From Pristionchus mayeri (taxonomy: Eukaryota > Nematoda > Chromadorea > Rhabditida > Neodiplogasteridae), in NCBI GenBank assembly GCA_036245805.1, contig BTRK01000004.1, positions 29,373,541-29,437,540 on the forward strand: a stretch of 64,000 nucleotides of DNA, written 5' to 3'. The notes beneath the pieces were generated by a model. That model had not been told where the DNA came from. It ran no database searches and worked only from the letters and a program-made list of their open reading frames with translations. Within the stretch, counting starts at the first letter, position 1; each line of letters begins with the position of its first letter. The position numbers were made by a program, and so were the translations under genes. Positions 46,882 to 57,600 of the stretch are shown here, piece by piece.

Positions 46882-49800
46882 TGTTGGAACTGCCCTCTGG
46901 TTACTCTCTGATCCTCTACGACTTCGCCAACTGGTCCACTGTCTGCTGCATCATTCGAATCGCCCTCGCAGGGAGCAGGATAGCCAGACTACTCTGGGCA
47001 TTCGTCTTCTTCACTTTGTGAGGGAGAGACAACCGACCACTTCTGTCTAGGGCTTTTACGTCGAAACGAAATAACGAGCTTCTAACTCAAGATCTCCACT
47101 TCCTTCTGCAGATTGTCAGTCTTCATCTACCTCGTAGTCAAATGCGTCATTCAACTCTTCTCTTATCCTTCTTCCATCACTTCCAGCATCATTTTCGAAG
47201 AGCAGGTTCGTTTTTCAGTCTTCTCTCAGGAAATTATGGTTTAGATCTTTCCAACCACCAGCTTCTGCAACTACAATCCGCTGAAGCTCTCCATGATATC
47301 TGCAGGTGAGCACTGTGTTTATGAGAGTTTTCTTTCAACCAATAGCCTCTCAATAGAGGAAGTAATTCAGAGGAAGTAATTTCCGTAATTCAGGAGGAGT
47401 TTACGCACCAATCCTGCAGCTGATGCAGGAGTACCGCTCAATTCAAGGGGCGCCCAGAGCACGAGTAATGTCTATGGACTACAGGTGCGCTTCCTATTGG
47501 GTCTAGTTCGATTAAAAACATGCATCTTCGAATGATTCCTATCTATTTCAGTCACTGACTGGCTTTCATCTCGACGAGATAGCCCGTGATCATCTTTATT
47601 CTCTCATGGCCCAGCTAAGCGAGGCGGATCTCATCGTTGCCTCGTATTCACTCGAAGACCTCGTCACGCAGTGTTCGATAGGAGGAGTCGATTGTAAAAG
47701 GTCAGTACAAATAATAAAAGACTCATTGTTTTGTATCGATAGTCCATGCTGCATTCAATGTCTACTTCACGAATATATGTCACAACATTCCAGTTCGTGG
47801 TGCTCGTCCTTCCTTCATCCTCAGTACGGCCGCTGCTTCTCTCTATCGACGAATGCTTCCACCACACGACCAAGCATTATCAGGGACTGAAGATGCTCAT
47901 CACGACACATGTGAGTTCACTGATCCGAATGGAACAGAAGATAGCATACGAGACGGATGCAATTTCAGCAAGAAATATCTACAAGTTCCTTTCTCGATCT
48001 TCTGCCCACTACTGCAGTCACTGGTGAATTGATCTATAGAAAGAAAACGTGTGAAGAAAATTATATTAATTTTGTGCTAATGCGATGAAAGATCTCATCC
48101 CCTGTAGTACGAACAGAAAGATTCCCCTCCCCGCCCTGTATTATTTCGACAAACTATCACTTTTCATGAGGATCTTTATCATAACGGATAAGGTACATAG
48201 AGCCAGTCGAATAAATAGTCGGAATGGATGAGAAGTAACTTTGGCCTTGAGGAAATATCTGAGTCGATTAGAACGGGCGTCCTCTGAAAAAATGTAGCGA
48301 TAATGGGAGAACTCGGGTTTTGTTCAGTCAATGATAGAATGGTCCTTACCTTCCCCTCATTCCCCTCATTACTCTCATTCCGCGTCCTCCTGCATTGACG
48401 TATTTGGTGACTCCTCCTCCTCTTCCCCTTCCTCCTCTTCCTCCTCTGTTCGTGGTGGAGATACCGGGACGATTTGTGCGCTTCTCGATCACCTAAGAGG
48501 AGATTGAATATGGTGATGAAAACAGATGATATTTGATGTCATTCAGCATCATATTTTTCCCTTCCATTTATCTGTTTGGCTCGAATAGACTGGTGATTTG
48601 AGCATCCTAACCTTGATCTGTCTTCCCTTCAGCAGACTGTCGTTCATCGCAATCGCATTGTTGCGACCATCCGTGTCGGAGAACTCGACGTACGCGAATC
48701 TGGAAGGATTTAATGACTAAAATGCTCATAATGAGTAGAGCGACATACTCCCCTAGCTGCTAGTACTGAGCGATATGCTTCACGCCAAGAATCTCGTGCG
48801 ACCTTAGTGAAAGTAACTGACCCCTTGGGATGGCGAGTGAACTTGTCACACTGGATGGTCACTCGAGTCACCGATCCACATCCGTGGAAGTGCGACTCCA
48901 ATTCGACTGCAGTACAGCTGTAGTCCACCTGAACATAAATTTCAATCGTTTGCTTACTTCAGACTCCACGTTCAATATAAGCTCTAGCGATTGTATACCC
49001 TCCCACCCCCAGCGAACGAGTTTATTTCATAATATGACATCTTTCTCAAATATGCTTCCCCAGCTCTAGTATACGAATAATTACTCCTCGTTCTTATGTT
49101 TTCTGACTAAAACAATATAGAAAACTGACATTTCCGACGTAGACAGAGCGGGCGTCAGCCTCGGCCTTCTCCTCAGGTGTGAGAGTGACCACGGAAGCAG
49201 TCCATTCGTCGTCCTTAGACTTGTCCACCTCAACAATATTCATATTTGACCTTTCCTAAAGGGGACGTCGCGGAAAATTAGGTATAATTGGTGTCCAAAA
49301 CTTTTTTATAATAATAAAAGTCGCTTACCCAGCTCTGGACCCTCTGAACCTTCTGCAATGCCTCTTGTTCTGCTGTGATCTCGTCCATTTTGCGCTGAAG
49401 CTCCTCCTGGAATATTTAAAATGCCATTTAATAAAGCAAATTATACCGCCAAGCAATACTAACATGATAGTTCAGCGATTACTGACCTCGGTGGGCATTT
49501 CAGCAGTAGACGAGTTGTCGATGGAGCTCATCTTGAGAGAGAAGAAGAGACGAGAGTAGTGACTGTTGGTGGAAGACTGATTTGGTCCTAGTTGCTCACC
49601 CTTAGATATGCTAGGAGATCGGAAGGAGGCTTCCAGTCAACGACGGGCGAGTCCGATCTGCCTATTGAAGGCGGTCGAGGGGTACCTAGTGGATATGGAA
49701 GTTGTAAACGAGGGAAGACAGGGAATGAGAACGATGCCCGGGGGTAACATGCAGTACATCGAAGCGAGTATATGATCAATAAGGAGTTATACGATGAGAT

Positions 49801-51680
49801 GTCAATAATTGCATTTAAATAAACGAAGTTTTCCGTTTGATAAGATAGATACTCTCATTTAAGTACACAATAGTAAATAAGAGCACAAGGAACGATGATT
49901 ATGATAGCCAAAATCGTATCCCAAGAGCAGTGGGGATATACTGTTAACGGCATCGGGTACTTTTAGAACTAAAAATATTCAAAACAGCAAAAATATATAA
50001 TTTCGAATGAAGTAAAGTTATTCTATGAGTGCACAAAGTGCATGGCAGCTTTCTTCCTTTCTCGTCTTGCTTTCCACGGATACAATCGCAAACTGACTAT
50101 TTATTGGCCTGCAATACGACTTTATGAAAACGTATCTAATTTACGGATACAAATTTATAGAAGTTTAATGATATACTGTATTTCCTTCTTCAGACAACTT
50201 TCACTCCATCGATCTCTCAATCTTCCTTCCCCTCTCTGCAGTACAATGTCGCCACGGATAAGGAAGTGAAGAACTGAGCAAAGAGATAAATTTCTCCGAT
50301 ACTATTATAGTTATGTGAAGAGTGCATCTATTAACGTCATTATAATTCCCGGCATAAAATAAATAATCAATTATTTGCAGGTACTGCAGAGCAGCAGACA
50401 GCAATTATGCAACAGCAAGAAGTACCTACTGACTGGTATAATACAGTGAGTAAGAACTACTTTGTGTGAAATTTCGCTTGAAACCTGTTACCTCTCGCGC
50501 ACATATCGATGTATCAAATATAAATTTCAGACCACTACCACAACGACGACTACTGAAGTGCCGTCGATGGACGAAGACGAAGAGAGATATTTAGCATATC
50601 TTCTGCGCTTATAACTTTTCCACTGCATAACGGCATCTTGTATTGGCTTGTGTTCGTAATTCCTTCTCACATTCCAGATGAAGAATACGTGGGAGTAGAA
50701 GAGAAAGCTGAGCAGAGGAGGAAGAGGAAGAGAAGTGCCGGCAACTCGACTGTCTCCCCTGCCAATCTCACTACCATTGCAGACATTGCAGGGGTACTTT
50801 CCCTTCACTAATTGATATTTCCGAGACGAGTACTTTCTGAGATGTGTGATACTTCGTCGCTTTCTAGCCCTATTTCCATTCTAGTCCATTGTCTCTCTCC
50901 CACTCAACAGAGTCAATGAGCAACGACAGAAACTGCAAAAGATTGCGTGTCAACGATTCAGGGCTCATAGTTATCAGTGGAGACTGACTCATTCGATTTC
51001 AGTTGGGCAGTTGCATCTCGTGGAATGCGAACTTCCACAATGAGACTGCGTGTCGACAATGGTAAGGAGAGAACGCCCTCATGGTGCAGGTGAAGTAAAT
51101 ATCGAGTGAGAGGGTGTCAAAACGTACATTATGAGCAGCGTCTATAGTTTTGGCAGAGTAGTCTGCTGAAAAATACACGGTTTTCCGATATCTAATCCCT
51201 GCGCAACTGTTCTTTTCAGATATATTTCGAAGCTCGAGTACGAAATTCACGTGCAGGGCGCATCTTACACGGTACTTTCTCAGATCTTCTATCTGCTCTC
51301 AGTCAAATAGATACGGCATGCTCGCTCTTCCAGTTCTCTAATCTGCTCAGTGGCATCGGCGGCAACGCGGGATTGTGGCTGGGACTGTCGGTAGTGTCGG
51401 CCATTGAGATCGCAGGTTTGCTCACTCAGATGAATGATAACGGCCAATGAAAAGTGATAAGAAGAGGCATCATAGGATTGATCTTCATCACTCTCGTCTA
51501 CATCTTCTCCTGTCGACGACTCACCATCAGAACTCTTGAGGTGATCAAACTGAGATATCGCAAAATGAGTATATTCTCTAAATAATTAAAGTATCTCAGC
51601 TCCCTGAGGACGACGAGATGAGAAGACGAAGGGAACAAGCGGAATCCGCACCAAGAGGAAATGTACACTTCCTACCATGA
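46882..51680 (+). CDS. DEG/ENaC-family cation channel (degenerin), apparently frame-damaged
   Basis: Trimeric amiloride-sensitive-type sodium channel family. N-terminal exons: 46882-47017 ([16 protein letters not shown], then TM1), 47112-47205 ([20 protein letters not shown]), 47245-47305 ([16 protein letters not shown]), 47394-47464, 47552-47700 ([16 protein letters not shown]), 47794-47910 ([17 protein letters not shown] then [11 protein letters not shown]) and 47969-48023 ([12 protein letters not shown]). C-terminal exons: 50678-50793 (furin-like KRKR), 51003-51061, 51220-51271, 51334-51415 ([22 protein letters not shown]2 filter region), 51476-51540 and 51600-51680 ([15 protein letters not shown], end). 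In the 47794-47910 exon the two conserved halves are one base out of frame (between about 47845 and 47875). Exons at 50229-50609 are unclear. pabp-2 lies antisense in the gap, so the two ends could also be separate gene remnants. Confidence 0.7.
48268..49531 (-). CDS. pabp-2: Nuclear poly(A)-binding protein 2 (PABPN1 homologue)
   Basis: Binds nascent poly(A) tails in the nucleus, stimulates poly(A) polymerase and controls tail length. Seven exons: 49531-49487, 49406-49329, 49255-49130, 48928-48822, 48699-48612, 48492-48350 and 48283-48268; 603 nt, 200 residues, the usual size of nematode PABP-2. Order: short acidic N-terminus, coiled-coil ([19 protein letters not shown]), then one [22 protein letters not shown] (RNP2), [27 protein letters not shown] (RNP1), [18 protein letters not shown], and an Arg/Gly-rich tail ending GRGRPF. 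The match to human PABPN1 is direct. It is nested antisense inside the DEG/ENaC gene. The coding frame looks undamaged. Confidence 0.95.
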
Positions 51681-51860
51681 TCAGTTGATTTGTACCAGTT
51701 TCGCGAAATTTTCATCTGTTTTTCATCTTTATTCTCCAATTTCAAATCAGCATTTTATTATATGGAGGAATGACGATGTACGGGGAAGAACATCTCCACG
51801 CACATAAATTGAAATATTGTATAATATATTCTTCAAAGAATAACAACTTCTGAATTTAAT

Positions 51861-53872
51861 CTACAACTCGATATTCCTTTTATAATCGATCATAGTTCGT
51901 AGAATGACATCTCCGAGAGCGAAGCGAGTGTCTCTCACTACGAAGTGAGTGTGCCAGCAAGTCACTTTCTCCAGTGAATCCTTAGACCTCTGTGGCAAGT
52001 TAAAGTAGTCGGAAAACAGCTGAAACTTCTGCCATAGAGGATTCGCTATGTCGTCAATATATATGAGGCCGTCCGCGATAGATTCAACAACTCACAACGA
52101 ACGAGGCCTCGGCACAGCCAAAAAAGTGGAATCCACGAAAACATGTTTTCTGGGGTAGTTTTCCATGCTGATCATCGAGTTTCACTTCATTTTGCATGAA
52201 TCGGTCATTGAATGTCGGTGTGGTGCCATATCACTTCCGGTCAAAACTGCTTACACAGTAGAAGGTCGAAATATCGCGCACCCGGCCAGAATTTCACGGC
52301 GAATCGAATGGCGTATTTCATTGATCATGAATTTTCCCTATTTACGAGAAAAATCTACTTTTTGACTTAATCATGTGTGAGAGTGGAGACCATAACCATT
52401 CGATCCGCCGTTTAACGCTGATTCGAGTGGTATGTATATCTGTGGGGATCCGAGGTACCCGAAGATCACTTATGCCCCTTCTTCTGCTTTTCCAGCGCTT
52501 TTCACTGTGTAATCGACGAATGAGAGGGAGGAAAATGACTTTCCTTATCATTTTTCGTCCTGTCATTTCTCGATTACACAGTAAAACACACAGGAAAAGC
52601 AGAAAAAGGGGCATAAGTGGTCTTCGGGTACCTCGGATCCCCACACATTTATATACCGTTCGAATCAGCGTGAAATGGCGGATCGAATGGTTATGGTTTC
52701 CACTCGCAGACATGATTGAGTCAAAAAGTCGATTTTTCTCGAGAACAGGGAAAATTCATGATCAATGAAACACACCATTCGATTCGCCGAGAAATTCTGG
52801 TCGGGTGCGCGAGATTTTGACCTTCTACTGTGTATTTTGAGCGTACAGCATCAGAAAAAGCGGTTTTGACCGGAAGTGATATGGCACCGCACCGACGACA
52901 TTCAATGACCGATTCGGGCAAAATGAAGTGGACCACGATGATCAGCATGGAAAACTACCCCAGAAAACATGTTTTCGTAGGTTCCACTTTTTTGGCTGTG
53001 CCGAGGCCTTGTTGAATCTATCGCGGACGGCCTCAGGACGGCGGACGGCCTCGGCGGCGGCGGACACTAAACAAACAATGAATTGTTTTTTCTTGTTAAA
53101 TTTCTCACCTTCCTGAGGGCACTGCGAATGAGATGAAGTTTAGCTTTCACCATTTGAACGGGTAGTTGTGTCACTTTGAGAGACAACTCAACCAAGTCGT
53201 CAGACATCTAAATGCATCATTAGCAGTTAATGATAAATCCATCAACTTGTACCTTTCTCACGAATTCGGTCGCTGGTCCGTCCAACTTGCATAATAATTT
53301 ATCAAACTGCGGAATCTTGGCCACAAGAACATCGTATGTTCGAGGCCAATCTCGATTGAATTTAGAGAGTAGCTGAATGCAGTTTCACTTTGCCTATGCA
53401 TAAATCTCTTTTGGCGAATTTGTAAAGAATACAACACAAATGGCAAGATTTACCCAGTTTGGAAAGTTACTATTGAATGGTATAGATAGTGCATTCACCT
53501 CTTGCCTCGAATACGAGGGGACGAGTTGGAGGGGAATGTGAGCCTCCTCTCGAATGTAATCCATTTCTTCCTGAGTTAGAGTAAAGGCCAGCAAGCTTTC
53601 TGAAACAACGGTAATTATTACGATATTCCAGGCGAATTATCGAATATGAAGTCCATATATCTCGAAACCTGCTTACCTTTGCAACTGTCCAAGTATTCTT
53701 GTGGATGGATGTGCATATTGTGAGCCTCCCTTATGATTATCTCGGCCATCAGTGTCATGTTGACCTTATCTCCTAGTGTGATCTGGAGTTGCTTCCATAT
53801 CTCAAGCCAACGATGGACGTCAGACGAAATGGAGGATGCGACGAGGAGAAGGAAGGATACGTGTAGACACAT
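51861..53872 (-). CDS. Small secreted helical protein G (unrecognised nematode family)
   Basis: Five exons: 53872-53677, 53599-53499, 53372-53253, 53207-53109 and 52019-51861; 675 nt, 224 residues. A signal peptide (MCLHVSFLLLVASSISS) is followed by a largely helical sequence with the landmarks RWLEIWKQL, HIHPQEYLDSCK, LVPSYSRQE, FNRDWPRTYDVL, KLDGPATEFV and SLEKVTCWHTHFVVRDTRFA. Exon lengths 196/101/120/99/159 match paralogue H closely. I do not recognise the family, and the DUF148/SXP-RAL-2 group is only a loose comparison. Intron 4 is enlarged by a 960-bp fold-back. Transcribed convergently toward the DEG/ENaC gene, whose stop is 180 bp away. Confidence 0.7.
52075..53034. repeat. 960-bp fold-back element in intron 4 of gene G
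   Basis: Two arms of about 470 bp, mirror images with some substitutions, tips GAGGCCGTCCGCGATAGATT and complement, centre near 52555. Complementary frames of the arms produce matching spurious open frames of 120-130 residues on both strands. Non-autonomous element; no transposase. Confidence 0.92.
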
Positions 53873-54354
53873 GTCTGAACATGGAGAACAGCCTAGGAAA
53901 CAGCCACCAGTGAACAAACAAGGAACATTTTTTAGTCATTTAATCTAATAATGCTTCCAGCCACTGATGAAATAATGAATTGTGCACATACGCGAATTTG
54001 GTTGAGACACTGAGAGAGTAGATAGTCACAGCAGAAAGAAAAAAATATGATCCGAGTTATCGCAAGAAGACACCAAGAGGTGTGTAATAGTACTGTTACA
54101 GTGGAATCCTTCAGCATTAAAATATCGTTCGTCTTTCTGTACTTCAGCTCCAACATGCATAGTTGTGTGGAAAAAAATTCTTACAAATATGAAAACCGTG
54201 ATAAATTAACAAAAAGAGTGTTCAAAAGAATCTAGTTGCGGAAAGAAATTAACGAAACTGAGAAAAAAGCTAGCGACCAGGTATGTGAGTGATCAGATTA
54301 TGTGTCTCTCACTAGGTTTAGTGATTTATTTTTACAAATATGAAACTTATTCAG
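53873..54354. other. Upstream region of gene G
   Basis: No coding exon supported. It separates gene G from the duplicated DEG/ENaC last-exon fragment. Confidence 0.5.
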
Positions 54355-54440
54355 CTCCCGGAAGATGAACAAATGTGGCACTTCCTGGCGACAAAGGGGA
54401 ACAGGCGGAATCAGCACAGAGAGGAAAGGCTCACTTCATA
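54355..54440 (+). pseudogene. Duplicated last exon of the DEG/ENaC gene, frame-broken
   Basis: After TTCAG the sequence matches 51600-51680 and 61587-61673: LPEDEQM, then the conserved GACAAAGGG..AACA..GCGGAATC..GCACAGAGAGGAAAGG nucleotides in a shifted frame. No other channel exon is visible upstream, so it is a remnant of a segmental duplication. Confidence 0.8.
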
Positions 54441-54631
54441 CCGTGATCCGTTGCTCATATTTTTTGGCCTCGTTTCCCCTACTGACCATTCAGTTACATT
54501 TGATTGTTAAATTACAATATGCGCCTAGTGTAACATCTTGCGGCATCGATTTATTCAAACTTTGTAGTGCATTTTCAATACTGTAATACGTGAATATGTA
54601 TATTACACAATAAAAGCAAGTGATAGCATAA

Positions 54632-57600
54632 TTACAACTCGCTATGGCTTCCATAGCTGGTCATCGCCTTCATGAGGATATCTCGAAGGGCGGAATCGCC
54701 GTATCTCATCTTGTAGTGAGTGTGCCAGCAGGTCACTTTCTCTAGAGAATTCCTCGAAGACTGCGGCAGATCTTCGTAAGCATCGAACGCCTGAAAATGT
54801 TTAATATTTCAAAAAATTCGGAAACGATTATTTTTGCGAACCACATGATTCAACGATTACGGATGTTTGAGAATTGGCTACAAATTGAGTGCCTGTCTGA
54901 GGGTGCTGTCCACGAAGGATCGCTCTGGATGCATGGAGCTCTGCGTCACATTAACAGCCATCTGGACGAAATTTTCGATCGTCTAAATGATAGATCAAGA
55001 GTAGAAAAGGAGTGACAAGGCAATATGGAAAACGATAGGGCACGCACTCTTGTTAATTAAGAGCACGTTTGCGTAAGAGTCGGACAAAGTCTGGCACCAT
55101 CAAAAAATGGTCATTCTCTGAAACTTTGTGTTTTGATGTTCTCAAGTATGGCGATGACGATGGGCACATTTATTTTGATCGTAGATCAACCGTTGATGCA
55201 GATCACGTCGCGACTAAACTAGATATTTACTCATTTCTCAAGCCTAAATACCGCTAAAATTAAGAGATTTGGTTTCCGGGGTCAATATTTTATCGCGAAT
55301 ATGATTATATATTTCATTTTTCAAAAATATTTAAAATAACAGAGGAATCATAACTTCTCGTAGAGGCAAGGGTAATCGGTGAGAGAAACACCAATCTGAC
55401 CGGAATGATGAGAAAAAATTTATTGTGTTTTTGAATTTTCAAAAATCTATCTGGATAAGGATTTATGCAAAATAAAGTGAGTGATCTTGTATCTAAATCT
55501 GAGGATTCTCTTCCCCTCGATCCCTTGACCTCTTCCTGCCTCCTCTGACTGTCTGCACTCTCTTCCCTTCCCATTGTCTCCCAAAGGCGAGAGGCAGAGG
55601 AGGGAAGAGAGGTCAACCCGAGGCAGAGACTCGGGTAGATCAAGGGATGGAGGAGATGAGAATCCTCAGATTTAGATAGAAGACCACTCACTTTATTTTG
55701 CAAAAATCCTTATCCAGATGGATTTTTGAAAATTTAAAAACACAATAATTTTTTTCTCATCATTCCGGTCAGATTGGTGTTACTCTCACCGATTACCCTT
55801 GCCTCTACGAGAAGTTATAATTTCTCTGTTATTTTTAATAATTTTGAAAAATGAAATATATAATCTTATTCGCGATAAAATATTGACCCTGGAAACCAAC
55901 TATCTTAATTTTAGCGGTATTTAGGCTTGAGAAATGAGTAAATATCTAGTTTAGTCGCGACGTCATCTGCATCAACGGTTGATCTACGATCAAAATAAAT
56001 GTGCCCATCGTCATCGTCATACTTGAGAACATCAAAACACAAAGTTTCAGAGAATGACCATTTTTCGATGGTACCAACTATAGTCGGATTTTGTCTGGTT
56101 CTTAGGCAAACGGGCTCTTAATCGCTAGTTGGTGCTTTCAAAAAGAAAGAGGCAAATCGCTATTTTTAGCATTGCTTTCTAGTTCATGAGACTCATCATC
56201 TCTTTCAGAGCACCAATTTTGGGCTCTGTCCCAGTTGGTGGGTCCCAAAAATTGTGACCCCTCTAAAAGAGGGTCCGTCGAAAAGAGTTTCCCATAAACT
56301 GAATTTGGAAAAGAGGGGTCCCAAAAAATGAGTTTGAAAAAGAAGGGTCCGTGTTTTTTTTTCGGAACTACTTGTTAGCTGCGATTTTCAAATTGTCATT
56401 ATTAGTTGGTATCCTTTTTCATCTTATCTGGAAAAAAATGATATCTAGATAAACAGGGTCTATTCTAAGGATGCATTAGTATAATTGGATGTCGACCATT
56501 AGCATGTAAGTAAGTTTGGCCAATAATAAAAAATCTATGTAAGAATAATGCCGTTTTGAAAAAGTGCCGATTGATTGCATCATCACTACGCAATAACTAA
56601 GCAATGACGTCATGCCATAATATCATGACCATAATGTCCGATGAATTTGGTACATCATACATTAGTACCAGTATGATGCCTTTCCGGGGCAAAAAAGTTG
56701 CAAAACATTCAAAAAGTGCCCGGTGACTTTCCGGCGCGACTGTACGTGATTATTTGTTAATTTTATGTTATTATTTTGAGAAAATAATATTAAGAAAGAT
56801 TTATTTAAGGCAGTATACGTTTTACATAATCAGTGGATTGCATCGTTCATTTAATTTGCATTTCATTGTATCCGTCTCCTTAAATTCTGGACAAACCCAA
56901 AATGCAGCACCCCCCACCCCCCACTCCCAGATTGCGCCCACTGTACACTCAATACGTTCGATATGTGTTAGTCCATCAATTATTTATAGTCCTCATATTC
57001 TTTACAATCTCTCCCTTACAGATAATCGAGATAATGATTCGTATTATTCTGCTAATGATATTTCTTCCACTCTCTGCTACGGGAAGATCGCCACGCAAAC
57101 TGCCTAGCGTCTACGAGGAGCTCATCACAATCACAGTCAAGGTTGGAGAATCCAATTCCCTTTTCACCCTTCCATATCTGCTCTTCGAGGAAGGATGTCC
57201 TCTTTCCATCAAGGCCCCTGCTCTGACTTACTTCTGGCAACGCAATTTCAAAGTAATTTCCAACCCTCCTCCTCATATATTAACCCCCCCCCCCCTATTC
57301 AGGATAGCCGTCATATACAGGTCGTAACAGCACACGGTCGCCATCCCAACCAATGGAGATCCGGACATTTCGTCAGTCGCACTCATCTTCTCTATCTAAT
57401 ATTTTATCTCAGCGTCAACACGTCCATCCCGAGAAAGTCTCCATCACACATGACGGTGCTCTACATATGCCCAATATATTGTGCCTATTCTGTCTCATGA
57501 ATAATTTCGTCATTTTCTCAGATGACGTCTACTGATTCAGCGCAGTACCACACGCGCTACACATCGAAGAACAACGTGATCCATCTTTGTTACTTCAACA

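Noticed and set aside
47746..48027. 93-residue frame as a separate small gene
   Set aside because: It is an alternative frame across two DEG/ENaC exons; the channel motifs on both sides explain the region.
52342..52768. Two similar 123-131-residue frames on opposite strands
   Set aside because: They are the two arms of the fold-back in gene G intron 4 read in opposite directions, not a gene pair.
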